Shown: in pieces, positions 7,077 through 15,374 of the stretch
How positions within the stretch are numbered: position 1 is the stretch's first letter
Layout: the number at the start of each line of letters is the position of its first letter
Assembly: GCF_000272405.2 (NCBI RefSeq)
Contig: NZ_AJZM02000136.1
Coordinates: 1-33,685, forward strand
From: Vibrio tasmaniensis 1F-187
GTDB lineage: Bacteria; Pseudomonadota; Gammaproteobacteria; Enterobacterales; Vibrionaceae
Reading direction: 5' to 3'
Length of the DNA stretch: 33,685 bases
Made by a program: the position numbers and the translations under genes
Notes under the pieces: model-generated
What the model was told of the DNA's origin: nothing
Database searches by the model: none
Seen by the model: the letters and a program-made list of their open reading frames with translations, nothing else

Positions 7077-8066
7077 CTATACAGGCAGCAAGATGATCTT
7101 GCCGTTCAAGCGTGTGGTTTTCGATTCAATGAGATCAATCGCGGTTTGCACTTCATCGAATGGCAGATAGCGGTCAACGTCGAGTTGAATGTCGTTTGTG
7201 ATGAAGTGATCTAGCATGGTCGTGAACTTATCACGGCGAACATCTTTACCTTCCGCTTCCTCCCAATAACGTAAGAAGAAGGTTTTGAAATCAATGTCTT
7301 GGCTTTTCGCGTACTCAAAGAAGCGTGGTTCGTAAAAATCCAGAGACAGCGTCCCATAGTTGATAAAGCGCCCATTGTTGCCAAGGGTGTGAATAAGATC
7401 GGTTCCGGGTGAGCCGCCAATCGCATCAAAGGCAACAGTTGGCATCGGCAAGCCTAACGCCTTAATTTGAGAAGCTAAATCGTCGTTTGCATCTAACACC
7501 CAACTGGAAGTGATTGGGTATTGTGTCGGCTGTGATGTAACGACAATGATTTTGAAGCCGAGTGATGCTGATAACTGGGAGAAGATCTTACCGATGGCTG
7601 AACTGCCCGCGTTGATGATCAACACATCTTCTTGGGTCAGCTTAGCCACTTCTGTCGTCAACACCCATGCAGTTAGCGCATTAATGTACAACTGACAGGC
7701 GTAGCCATTTTCTAGATGCTGAGGAATTTGGAACAGGTCATCAGGTGATACATCGACATAGGTCTGCCATGTTCCACTGGTTGCTACGAGCACTCGCTGA
7801 TTTACCGCAAACTCAGTATGACTGGACTCTACAACTCTTCCTACCGCTTCAAATCCCGGTACTCTCGGCGGCTGGTGGCTATGTTTGTATTGGCCCACAC
7901 CATAAATCGACAACAGATCACTAGGGTTGATGTTAGTCGCTTCAATTTGTACGCGAACTTTATCTTTGTCTAGCGCCCCTAAAGCGACATGTTCTAACTT
8001 GAGAGATTCTTTTGGCTGACCGAAACGGAACTGGCTAATTCGGGTATTTTGCTTAGTGTCAGTCAT
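7077..8066 (-). CDS. MDR-family NAD(P)H-dependent oxidoreductase (quinone/enoyl reductase-like)
   Basis: The 329-residue protein has the medium-chain dehydrogenase/reductase layout: a GroES-like N-terminal half with IEATNINPSDLLSIYGVGQY and PRVPGFEAVGRV, and a Rossmann nucleotide-binding half with VLIINAGSSAIGKIFSQL in place of the usual AAGGVG loop. The zinc-ligand pattern of classical alcohol dehydrogenases is absent, so a zinc-independent quinone oxidoreductase or enoyl-thioester reductase type is likely. It converges on the ABC permease with a gap of 21 bases. Upstream, towards its start, lies the relic of a PhyH gene. The substrate is unknown. An in-frame ATG with nearby AGGTGCCC sequence supports the start. 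Confidence 0.85.
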   Translation of the reverse strand: MTDTKQNTRISQFRFGQPKESLKLEHVALGALDKDKVRVQIEATNINPSDLLSIYGVGQYKHSHQPPRVPGFEAVGRVVESSHTEFAVNQRVLVATSGTWQTYVDVSPDDLFQIPQHLENGYACQLYINALTAWVLTTEVAKLTQEDVLIINAGSSAIGKIFSQLSASLGFKIIVVTSQPTQYPITSSWVLDANDDLASQIKALGLPMPTVAFDAIGGSPGTDLIHTLGNNGRFINYGTLSLDFYEPRFFEYAKSQDIDFKTFFLRYWEEAEGKDVRRDKFTTMLDHFITNDIQLDVDRYLPFDEVQTAIDLIESKTTRLNGKIILLPV

Positions 8067-8086
8067 AGTTAGGGCACCTTTATGGA

Positions 8087-8173
8087 TTATGAGTACTGCA
8101 TTGATTTTAAGTGTAGCGTGTTCATAAACAATCTTGGGTCGCTAATATTGCTTAACATCGATGTTGTTGGCAA
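8087..8173 (-). pseudogene. 3'-terminal relic of a second PhyH-type dioxygenase gene
   Basis: Read on the minus strand this stretch encodes 28 residues, beginning LPTTSMLSNISDPRLF and ending in a TAA stop at 8089-8087. It matches the C-terminus of the intact dioxygenase encoded at 10388-11176 at 23 of 28 residues, with the stop codon in the same register. No matching upstream coding sequence remains, so it is a gene tail only. It lies 20 bases upstream of the oxidoreductase start codon and forms the left boundary of a block of unrelated genes. Confidence 0.8.
8098..8158. repeat. Left copy of a 61-bp direct repeat (partner 10399-10459)
   Basis: The two copies agree at 57 of 61 bases with no gap, including a perfect 39-base run (8103-8141 with 10404-10442). 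Both are in the same orientation and correspond to the 3' end of a PhyH-type gene. The distance between copies is 2301 bases. Confidence 0.9.
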
Positions 8174-8262
8174 TCGATTGTTTAAATTGAAATTAGTTAA
8201 CCAAAAGTTGACCAACACCTATTTACAATGATTCCTAGTTTAATAACTGGGAGTTAAGAAAG

Positions 8263-8538
8263 ATGAACGTGCCTGAAGTAATGTCTAAGTGGAAAACATT
8301 GCTGGCTCTGACCATGGCCTTGTTTGCTCTTAAGTTTCATCTACTTCTGATTTGGGGGTTATTTTGTTGGTTTTGGGGATGGGAAAATCTTCGCGCAAAA
8401 GAAGCCTTCTTTGTTGAACGTATTGAGCTAAAAGAACATCCAGTTTTGTTTACCTTAATCATCATCAGTTGGTTTGTGATGGGAGGGGTATATTTCTATA
8501 TGGACAATAGAGTCTTTGAGTTTTTTAGCTCTTTGTAG
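8263..8538 (+). CDS. Small inner-membrane protein with two helices, 91 aa
   Basis: The predicted protein has two hydrophobic segments, ~13-38 (rich in Leu, Phe and Trp) and ~61-79, joined by a charged loop with ENLRAKEAFFVERIELKEH. It should sit in the inner membrane as a hairpin. A GGGAG-type ribosome binding site precedes the ATG. I do not recognise the family. It lies 30 bases before the radical SAM gene on the same strand, so the two are probably co-transcribed, and it may anchor or feed that enzyme. It is the first gene of the block bracketed by the PhyH 3'-end repeats. Confidence 0.8.
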   Translation: MNVPEVMSKWKTLLALTMALFALKFHLLLIWGLFCWFWGWENLRAKEAFFVERIELKEHPVLFTLIIISWFVMGGVYFYMDNRVFEFFSSL

Positions 8539-8568
8539 CAAAGCAAAATTTAATAACTAGGATACGTT

Positions 8569-9780
8569 ATGAAAATCTATTTAATTAAAGCGTCTGCTGG
8601 CAGCGATTACTCAAAATACAAAGCCTCTACGGGGGGACCTCCACAAAACATCTTTGCCGCCGCTGCTGCGACACCAAAGTGGTACAAGCTAGATATGGTT
8701 GATGAGACCATAGGTGCAAAAGCCGACCTTTATAATGATGCTGATTTGGTGGTGATATTTATGTCGACTCCAGATGCTTATCGGGCTTATGAGCTAGCTT
8801 CTAAATATAAGAAAAAAGGCAAAACAGTGATCCTCGGGGGGTTACATACTCAGTTTAACCCTTCAGAAGCGGCAGTATATGCGGATTGTTTGGCGATGGG
8901 AGAAGTTGAGAACTACTGGGTTCAGTTACTACGTGACGCAGAGTTTGGTTCGCTACAGCCTATTTATGAAAGCTCCGAGCCTGTCGATCTCAGTATGCTC
9001 AATCCATACCCAACAAATATCATCAATCCTGAAGCGTACAATTATACATGGTCAGTAGTTGTGACAAGAGGTTGCCCATTTAAATGTAACTTCTGTTTAG
9101 TGCCAAGGTTCTTTGATAAGTTCCAGAAAAGGCCAATCGAAAATATCGTCAGCGAGTTAGCGGATCTCAAGACATTAGGTATTGAGTGGGTTGAGTTACA
9201 CTCCGACAATCTCACTCATGACCGTGAATATGCTTTGGCACTATTTAAAGCCATTGAGCCGCTTAACATGAGCTTCTATGGGGAAACGACAGTCTTGATT
9301 GCTCGTGACACCGAATTGCTTAGTGCTGCGGTGAAGTCAGGGTTCAAAGCTGTATTATTAGGCATAGAAACGCCATCTGAAGAGGCTTTAAAGGCTCAGA
9401 AAAAAGGCTTTGTGAAACCATCTAAAATGAAAGAGTACATCGCTGAGATAAGATCTCATGGTATTGAAGTATGGGGAGATTTTTTGTTCGGTTTTGATGA
9501 ACATGACACTTCTATCTTCAAACAAACGCAGAAGTTCGTCGAAGATATCAAGGTTGATAAGGTGATCCCGCACTACATTATTCCGTTTCCCGGTTCGGAG
9601 TCTTTTAATCAGCTAGAGCGAGAAGGGCGACTTCTTACTAAAGATTGGTCCAAGTACGATGGTAGCCATCCGGTTTATCAGCCAAGTCGTATGAGCGTTG
9701 AAGAGCTAGAGGAAGGCTTGTATTGGATTTGGAGAAAGAATGCGAGCTTGAAAGAACGAGTTGTTGCCTGGTTCAATTAA
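8569..9780 (+). CDS. B12-binding-domain radical SAM protein
   Basis: The 403-residue protein has an N-terminal cobalamin-binding-like Rossmann domain (residues ~1-125; VILGGLHTQFNPSEA and CLAMGEVENYW match the HpnR/BchE-type pattern), then a radical SAM barrel with the [4Fe-4S] motif C169-x3-C173-x2-C176 in TRGCPFKCNFC. GIETPSEEALKAQKKG and DFLFGFDEHD are typical later barrel motifs. The canonical DxHxxG cobalamin-ligand motif is not seen, as in several class B family members. Such enzymes methylate unactivated carbons or rearrange lipids and tetrapyrroles; the substrate cannot be read here. TAGGAT precedes the ATG. It is paired with the two-helix membrane protein upstream, hinting at a membrane-associated or lipid substrate (inference). 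Confidence 0.9.
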   Translation: MKIYLIKASAGSDYSKYKASTGGPPQNIFAAAAATPKWYKLDMVDETIGAKADLYNDADLVVIFMSTPDAYRAYELASKYKKKGKTVILGGLHTQFNPSEAAVYADCLAMGEVENYWVQLLRDAEFGSLQPIYESSEPVDLSMLNPYPTNIINPEAYNYTWSVVVTRGCPFKCNFCLVPRFFDKFQKRPIENIVSELADLKTLGIEWVELHSDNLTHDREYALALFKAIEPLNMSFYGETTVLIARDTELLSAAVKSGFKAVLLGIETPSEEALKAQKKGFVKPSKMKEYIAEIRSHGIEVWGDFLFGFDEHDTSIFKQTQKFVEDIKVDKVIPHYIIPFPGSESFNQLEREGRLLTKDWSKYDGSHPVYQPSRMSVEELEEGLYWIWRKNASLKERVVAWFN

Positions 9781-9868
9781 AATTTGTTCTGGATACATGG
9801 AATGAAAATCGCGAAGGTTCATAAATAAGTTTTACTATTCGGAATCCCTGACTGAGTCAGTACACTTT

Positions 9869-9890
9869 AAAGGCTCCATGTGGAGCCTTT
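9869..9890. terminator. Hairpin terminator between the radical SAM gene and the convergent small gene
   Basis: AAAGGCTCC (9869-9877) and GGAGCCTTT (9882-9890) form a 9-bp stem with a 4-base loop. Short T and A runs on both sides make it plausible for both converging genes, though neither T tract is long. Confidence 0.6.
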
Positions 9891-9926
9891 GTATCAAGTC
9901 TTTGACGTAGCGGTGAAACCTCGCGA

Positions 9927-10268
9927 TCAAAAGCCATAGCTTTGTTTGATTGGATCGCAGACTAGTTTATATTTAGCATCCGCAGCTTCTTTCCCGGCAA
10001 ATTCTAACATCGCTTCTGAATAACCCATTGCAGTGCCGAACTCTTCCATTATATAAGGATCTTCTTTGACACTCACTGTGCGATCTTTCGATAGCTCGAC
10101 AATAAACTTAGCGTAATCTTGGTCTTTATCTAAGCCTGCCGCCCAACCAAAGCAGTGCGCAGCATCTTGTTTAGGGAATTCGTTAAAATCTTCACCATTC
10201 ACTTCGGCTAAAACAGCACCCGAAACAAGTGCTGTAAGTAGTGACATGCTAGTAATTAATTTTTTCAT
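9927..10268 (-). CDS. Small exported hypothetical protein, 113 aa
   Basis: It starts with a clear signal peptide (MKKLITSMSLLTALVSGAVLA) giving a mature protein of ~92 residues, probably periplasmic. Two cysteines remain, in AAHCFGWAAG (~39) and KLVCDPIKQ (~104), which could form one disulfide. The mature part is acidic and predicted helical, with GTAMGYSEAMLEFAG in the middle. I do not recognise the family. It is convergent with the radical SAM gene and is the third gene between the PhyH 3'-end repeats, next to the intact PhyH gene on the same strand (gap 119 bases). Confidence 0.8.
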   Translation of the reverse strand: MKKLITSMSLLTALVSGAVLAEVNGEDFNEFPKQDAAHCFGWAAGLDKDQDYAKFIVELSKDRTVSVKEDPYIMEEFGTAMGYSEAMLEFAGKEAADAKYKLVCDPIKQSYGF

Positions 10269-10387
10269 ATTACTTATCTCGAATATTGAATATGAAGCTA
10301 TCTTATTGCGAGCGCTATGAAATAAATGTGAACATATTTGTTATTATTTTCAAGTCATGTGACTTTTGATGTAACTGTTTTAATCTC

Positions 10388-11176
10388 TTACGAGCAAAGC
10401 ATCGATTTTAAGTGTAGCGTGTTCATAAACAATCTTGGGTCGGTAATATTGCTCAGCATGGCTGGAGTCGGTAAACAATCGTCATCAACGTAGTCGACAT
10501 AGTCTGCCGCCGAATCGAAGATCAAAATATCCAAAGCCAAACGATCCAAGCCATATCGGCCTCGGTGGATCATATCCGCTGAAAACACCAATAAGTCGCC
10601 CGCTTCTAACGGTATCTGCTTGCCACCAGAGATATCATCGCTGCTCACTTTACCATTTTCTTCTTGGCGAACGTTGTATTCTTCTTCATTGTCCCAGCGT
10701 TTGTGAGTGCCGGGGATAAGCTCCATACCGGGCTCATCAAAAATGGGCACTCGCAGATGCAATACCTGGGTTTCCATGATGACTTTCATTTGGTCATCAA
10801 CGTCGTAGTCGTATTGACAGTCACGATGCCAGAAGTCTTTTTGTTGCGGATTTACCGGGTTGAAGAACAGCTGTGTATTCATGAATGCCGGTTTGTTCGG
10901 AATCACCGCATCAACCACGCCCATCACTTGCTTCGAGCTGATGAAGTCGAAAAGCACGCTTCTATCGTCGGCGAGCAAATATTCGCTTCCCGTAATTAAA
11001 GACGAGTTAAATGCTTCTTCTTTATAGAATTCTTCGTTGTCTGCTTTCCATGATTCATGGAATTTCAGCACGACTTTTCTAAGCGATGCAATTTGAGCTT
11101 CATCGAAATAATTTCTGATAACAAAGTAACCATATTCGTCGTAACGGTCACTTAATTGTTGGCTGTTTTCTACCAC
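10388..11176 (-). CDS. PhyH-family Fe(II)/2-oxoglutarate dioxygenase
   Basis: The 262-residue protein has the phytanoyl-CoA dioxygenase fold signature. The iron ligands are His117 and Asp119 in FWHRDC and His204 in DMIHRGRYG, with Arg212 placed to bind 2-oxoglutarate. MELIPGTHKRWD is a typical PhyH loop. The family hydroxylates or halogenates small molecules using O2 and 2-oxoglutarate; the substrate is unknown. The start is the GTG at 11176, which has AAGG about seven bases upstream. Its last ~60 bases are duplicated at 8098-8158, suggesting that this 3' end served as an insertion or recombination point. The C-terminus ends MLCS. Confidence 0.88.
   Translation of the reverse strand: MVENSQQLSDRYDEYGYFVIRNYFDEAQIASLRKVVLKFHESWKADNEEFYKEEAFNSSLITGSEYLLADDRSVLFDFISSKQVMGVVDAVIPNKPAFMNTQLFFNPVNPQQKDFWHRDCQYDYDVDDQMKVIMETQVLHLRVPIFDEPGMELIPGTHKRWDNEEEYNVRQEENGKVSSDDISGGKQIPLEAGDLLVFSADMIHRGRYGLDRLALDILIFDSAADYVDYVDDDCLPTPAMLSNITDPRLFMNTLHLKSMLCS
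10399..10459. repeat. Right copy of the 61-bp direct repeat (partner 8098-8158)
   Basis: This copy lies inside the 3' end of the intact PhyH gene. It matches the left copy at 57 of 61 positions and contains the shared 39-base run. Confidence 0.9.
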
Positions 11177-11480
11177 TGATTACCTTCGTTCATTCTTTGC
11201 TGTGTAATAACCACAGGTTTCTTGGGCGCATAATGCCAGACAGTCGTCATTCAACCAAGTAACGAGTGCAGAAGCCTGTAGATTCCGTGATGCTATGAAG
11301 CCATGTGTGGACGAGTTTTACATGCCTATTCAGATCATGGACTCATGCGACAAGAATCTCTGCATATGTGATCTATCCCTTATTTTATAAAATATAAAGA
11401 TTCATATAGTGAATGTTTCTTTGGCTTGTATGATTATTAACCATGTTGTGATTTGGTTTGCGTATGGAAGATAGAAAATC
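11177..11480. other. Intergenic region between divergent PhyH and GGDEF genes
   Basis: No gene or clear RNA structure is visible. The last ~120 bases before the GGDEF gene are AT-rich, with an AT palindrome around 11380-11395, and probably contain its promoter. Confidence 0.35.
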
Positions 11481-12671
11481 ATGGATGGTTTTTCGCTGGA
11501 TATGAGAACACTTAATTTTATTATTATTTTGTTCTCTTTCATTTACTGTATTGGCTTGTTGTTATTTCAATTCACTCAACAGTCCATTAAAGGGCTTTCA
11601 ATCTTTTCCATTTCAATATTTGTTATCGGAACTGGGCCGTTGATGTTGAGCCTAAGAGGGGAGTTCCCTGATTGGGTCACCGTTATTGGTGCCAATATGG
11701 TCATTGCGCTTGGTTTTCATCTCGCCTTGTATAGCTTATGTCTGTTTCGAGAATACTCTCTCAAATGCACCTACCTCAGTAGTCTAATGATGTTGGCTCT
11801 TTTGCCATGTTTTATTTACTTCACGTTCTATGAGCCTTCCATCAAGGCTCGAATTATCCTCATTAGTTTATATCTGGCTTTTGTGACTCTTTGCACTGCC
11901 TTTGCGGTATTAAAGGGCCGGCGTGATGACTTGACTCTAGGTATTCGGATGATGGCCTTGTCATTTACGATATATGGCGGGTTTATGGTTTTTCGAGTTG
12001 TGGTGACACTATTTTCCGCTGAGCTCCAGGATTTCATGGCGGCCACGCTCATTCATCAACTTGCCTTTTTAGTGAGTATCGTTCTTATTGTGTCGATGAG
12101 CTTTACAATGCTTTGGCTGATTAACGCAAGGTTGCTTAGTTCTATTCACGAACTCTCCTACAGCGATCCTCTAACGGTACTGGGAAACCGCAGAGCATTA
12201 GATGAGATGGTTCCAGTTATCATGAAGCAGGCGGAGACTGCGCCTGTCAGTGCCATTATGATGGATATTGATAATTTTAAGTCGATCAATGACCAACACG
12301 GACACATTGTAGGTGACCTCGTGATCAAGTCTTTTGCTGAAATGGTTCAAAGTGCGATAAAAACATCGCCCAAAGCCAGTGCGTTTCGTTTTGGCGGAGA
12401 CGAGATAATGATTTTATTGCCTAATGTTAATTTCCTACAAGCACAGGCTACTGCTTGTAAGCTGCGATTGTCTATTTCAGAGATCTCAGCAGTGCAAGGA
12501 AATGAGATGTTTCTGACGTCGAGTTTTGGTGTTGCTCAGCTTCACCCACATGAGAGTTGGAATGGTTTTATTAGCCGAGCCGACAAAGCGTTATATCAAG
12601 CGAAAACAAACGGTCGCAATATGACTTCAATTTGTCCTAGTCATATTAACGAGCTCGTCACTGCCACATAA
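11481..12671 (+). CDS. Membrane-bound GGDEF diguanylate cyclase
   Basis: The 396-residue protein has about six to seven N-terminal membrane helices (residues ~10-215) with short loops, followed by a GGDEF domain. DPLTVLGNRRAL (229-240), MMDIDNFKSINDQHGH (260-275) and RFGGDEIM (303-310) are intact, so cyclic di-GMP synthesis from two GTP is expected. The inhibitory I-site RxxD, normally ending just before the active-site loop, is not present (SPKASAF instead), so product inhibition may be absent. The membrane part is probably the sensor; its signal is unknown. The gene converges with and overlaps the 3' end of the EamA transporter gene by 14 bases. Confidence 0.9.
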   Translation: MDGFSLDMRTLNFIIILFSFIYCIGLLLFQFTQQSIKGLSIFSISIFVIGTGPLMLSLRGEFPDWVTVIGANMVIALGFHLALYSLCLFREYSLKCTYLSSLMMLALLPCFIYFTFYEPSIKARIILISLYLAFVTLCTAFAVLKGRRDDLTLGIRMMALSFTIYGGFMVFRVVVTLFSAELQDFMAATLIHQLAFLVSIVLIVSMSFTMLWLINARLLSSIHELSYSDPLTVLGNRRALDEMVPVIMKQAETAPVSAIMMDIDNFKSINDQHGHIVGDLVIKSFAEMVQSAIKTSPKASAFRFGGDEIMILLPNVNFLQAQATACKLRLSISEISAVQGNEMFLTSSFGVAQLHPHESWNGFISRADKALYQAKTNGRNMTSICPSHINELVTAT

Positions 12672-13539
12672 CCAATACCGCTGCGATAGAAAGCAAGATG
12701 AGCGCAAGAATGTCTTTGCGCGCGATGCTTTGCCCTAACCAGAAATAGGATATCAACACCATGAAGACCACTTCGACTTGCCCGAGTGTCTTTACGTACG
12801 GCACGGCTTGAAGTGACATTGCGCTAAACCAACCCAGAGAACCGATAACACTCGCTAAGCTTGTCATGATGACCAGTTTAGATTTCTTGAATATCTGGCG
12901 CAGCGTGTCTCGCTCTCTGAAAAAGAGATACGTACAGATAATGCATGTCTGAAGAGTTATCACCAGAAACAGCACCCAAGCAGCGCTATGGGGGAAGGGA
13001 AGCCCTATGCTCAAGCTAGCTTCACGTACCCAAAGAGACGTTAAAGCAAAAGCGGTACTACACGCCATACCTAACAAAAATACTTTCGGAGACAAGCTTC
13101 GCCAACCAGAAGAACTACTCATGATTAGTACGCCTAATGTTCCGATAAGCACGCCGACCCAACCTGTTAGTGTTAAAGCAGTACCAAAAAACAATACGGA
13201 TAGCACAGCAGATACGGGGGCTTCACACTTAGCTAAGCCTGCTCCGATCGCATAGTTTTCGAGCTTAAATAACATCACCATTAAGCCCGTCGCGAGGATC
13301 TGCATAATGGCTGCTGCAATAATGTAGAAAACAAACTCACCCGAAAAATCAGGTGTGGATACTGGCTTCCATTGATAGAGGGCGCACAGATAAATTAAGG
13401 CGATTGGGCCTGCCCAGATAAAACGCGCCAGCGTCACACCAGCAACACTCATGGTGCCACTTAACTTGCTTTGAAAGGCATTGCGCCAAGATTGGCTGAA
13501 GGCTGCGAGAAGAGTAAAGGCTATCCAACTAAATGACAT
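12658..13539 (-). CDS. EamA/DMT-superfamily transporter
   Basis: The 293-residue protein has about ten hydrophobic helices arranged as two EamA-like repeats: helices 1-5 with ARFIWAGPIALIYLCAL and 6-10 ending with WLGQSIARKDILALILLS. The drug/metabolite transporter superfamily exports amino acids, nucleobases and other metabolites from the cytoplasm; the cargo cannot be read. The start ATG at 13539 has GGAAG seven bases upstream. It follows the MFS gene on the same strand after 185 bases that include a hairpin, so separate transcription is likely. Confidence 0.87.
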   Translation of the reverse strand: MSFSWIAFTLLAAFSQSWRNAFQSKLSGTMSVAGVTLARFIWAGPIALIYLCALYQWKPVSTPDFSGEFVFYIIAAAIMQILATGLMVMLFKLENYAIGAGLAKCEAPVSAVLSVLFFGTALTLTGWVGVLIGTLGVLIMSSSSGWRSLSPKVFLLGMACSTAFALTSLWVREASLSIGLPFPHSAAWVLFLVITLQTCIICTYLFFRERDTLRQIFKKSKLVIMTSLASVIGSLGWFSAMSLQAVPYVKTLGQVEVVFMVLISYFWLGQSIARKDILALILLSIAAVLVMWQ

Positions 13540-13667
13540 GACGCTTCCGTGTGTTATATAAAATTATGATTATATTAACAAATTTAACCAATAGAAGAAG
13601 GGGCTTGTTTGTTTATTGAGCGTCCATTTTCAGGCGATAGTCTATTTGGGTAAATCAGAACTTTGTG

Positions 13668-13694
13668 CGAGCTAACCTTTGAAGAGTTAGCTCG
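13668..13694 (-). terminator. Hairpin downstream of the MFS gene, possible terminator
   Basis: CGAGCTAAC (13668-13676) and GTTAGCTCG (13686-13694) form a perfect 9-bp stem with a 9-base loop, about 30 bases past the MFS stop. No T tract follows on either strand, so intrinsic termination would be weak. Confidence 0.4.
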
Positions 13695-13724
13695 TTGAAC
13701 TTCAACACAATATAGCTAGCCGCC

Positions 13725-15056
13725 TCAAAAAATTGGCTCTTTTCGGTTCTTGAAATAGAACAGTGCGCTGATCGTAATGAACAGTAAGGTGAAGTAATAG
13801 AAAAACGAAGACAGTGAGGCCAAGAAGGCAAGGTTCTGTTCTATCTCTTGTTCGGTGTAGCCCTGAGACACCAACTTATAGTAGTAAGCGTACAAGATAC
13901 CGATCAGGCCGTATCCGAGGTTAAACATCAGCCCTTTAAAGCTGAGAACCGTGGCTCTGTTGTGTGATTCGGTCTTTTTATTCAGGTGGTAGCTGATGAA
14001 AATGTTCATCGTCATGATGATAAAGATTAATACCAGTGCCGGAATGACTCCGTAAATCGACCAACCTAAACTGATCCAGTAATAAGTTGCCATGCTTGCC
14101 AATCCCATAACTACAATGAAGGTTTTAGCCTCCATGCTTTCTGCTAGCCTACGGCTTTGTCCTGCCAATATAATCTTAAGCAAGCTGATACCCGCACCAA
14201 TAAAACCAAAGTAGATAATTGGAATATCAATGGCCAGATAGTATTGGCTGTTCATGGTTAGGAACATGCGTGAGGTGTGTTCGAATAGGCTGTAGTAGAG
14301 CAAGATGAACAGCACGTAAGGCGTAGCAAATACCCACTTACCCGCATCGATCGTCAATTTAAGACTTGAGATGGTGGTTGCCAATTTGGTTTGGTCACTT
14401 GGCATCACCTTTTTCTCTTCGCGCATATTAATCGCTGCATAGATAGCGATCATCGCAACAAATAGGGTGGCGAACACAGGAATACGCATCAGATCTTTAG
14501 TGCTTTCTGGCTCGGCTAATCCAAGGAAATCAAAGATGTTCGCCATGAAGTTTACATCGTACATCGCCGCACCAATCAATGTGACAAAGATACCGACGGT
14601 TGAGGCGACACGAAGCTGGATTTGCAGCACTCGCGGCCACAACTCTTCATTGCCTTGTTCTTTTAAGGTGTCGTAAGCCAATGCCTCGTCGGCGCCGCTG
14701 GCCAGTGCCATTGCTAAGCCACTGAGTATCCGGTTAATCAGAAAGACAATGAACACCAAGTCGGGGTTTCCGGTTGGCACTAGCGCTATCATGGCGATCT
14801 CAACAAACATCACGATCGAAGACAGCACCACTAGTTTCTTGCGGCCTAAGGTATCAGCGAACGCGCCCGACGGCACCTCAGCAAGCACAATGGTGGCTGC
14901 CCAAACTACATTAAGCATCGCGAATTGAGAAAGAGTTAGCCCGTAATCTAAATAGAGTAGGGTGAATATAGGGTAGTAAAAACGCGCAAAGTAGCTGCTT
15001 CGAAACATTAAGAAGTAGCGGACATTGGGAATGTTAAGGATCTCTTTGAGCGTCAT
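13725..15056 (-). CDS. MFS transporter
   Basis: The 443-residue protein has about twelve hydrophobic helices. The loop between helices 2 and 3 carries the major-facilitator motif, GAFADTLGRKKLVV, and ALASGADEALAYDTLKE after helix 4 is typical of bacterial members annotated as efflux proteins. A long central loop (~200-240; NMREEKKVMPSDQTK) separates the halves. It is a probable secondary transporter in the inner membrane, with unknown substrate and direction. The ribosome binding site before the ATG at 15056 is weak. Confidence 0.87.
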   Translation of the reverse strand: MTLKEILNIPNVRYFLMFRSSYFARFYYPIFTLLYLDYGLTLSQFAMLNVVWAATIVLAEVPSGAFADTLGRKKLVVLSSIVMFVEIAMIALVPTGNPDLVFIVFLINRILSGLAMALASGADEALAYDTLKEQGNEELWPRVLQIQLRVASTVGIFVTLIGAAMYDVNFMANIFDFLGLAEPESTKDLMRIPVFATLFVAMIAIYAAINMREEKKVMPSDQTKLATTISSLKLTIDAGKWVFATPYVLFILLYYSLFEHTSRMFLTMNSQYYLAIDIPIIYFGFIGAGISLLKIILAGQSRRLAESMEAKTFIVVMGLASMATYYWISLGWSIYGVIPALVLIFIIMTMNIFISYHLNKKTESHNRATVLSFKGLMFNLGYGLIGILYAYYYKLVSQGYTEQEIEQNLAFLASLSSFFYYFTLLFITISALFYFKNRKEPIF

Positions 15057-15374
15057 GATAATTTCAGTATTTTAGATAACACATCATTATGTATAACCCT
15101 TTTACTCTTTTAAATCATGGAATTGTTGCCAAATCCCTAAAATATCTGATTTACGTGATCTTCGAGTTCATGGTTCATGGTGGGTTATAGGCTTCTCTTC
15201 TTCAAATCACTTCTCCCATTCATTTAGTTTGTGGTGCTCGTTTCAACTTGCTTGACTGATTTTGGTGCAAGATCGAACTTCTACAACGTCGCCCTCGCAT
15301 TTACATCTTATTGTATTATTTAATTATTGGTAGTAATGATACGCAATGAATCCAATGTAATTGAGGAAGCGAGC

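Noticed and set aside
8174..10387. Classical insertion sequence or integrative element
   Set aside because: No transposase, integrase or terminal inverted repeat was seen; only the duplicated PhyH gene end supports mobility.
10664..10999. Plus-strand open frame opposite the PhyH gene
   Set aside because: It lies wholly inside a well-supported gene on the other strand and shows no family pattern of its own.
15327..15374. Longer start for KduD
   Set aside because: The extra 16 residues are not typical of the family, while the ATG at 15375 has a good ribosome binding site and gives the standard length.
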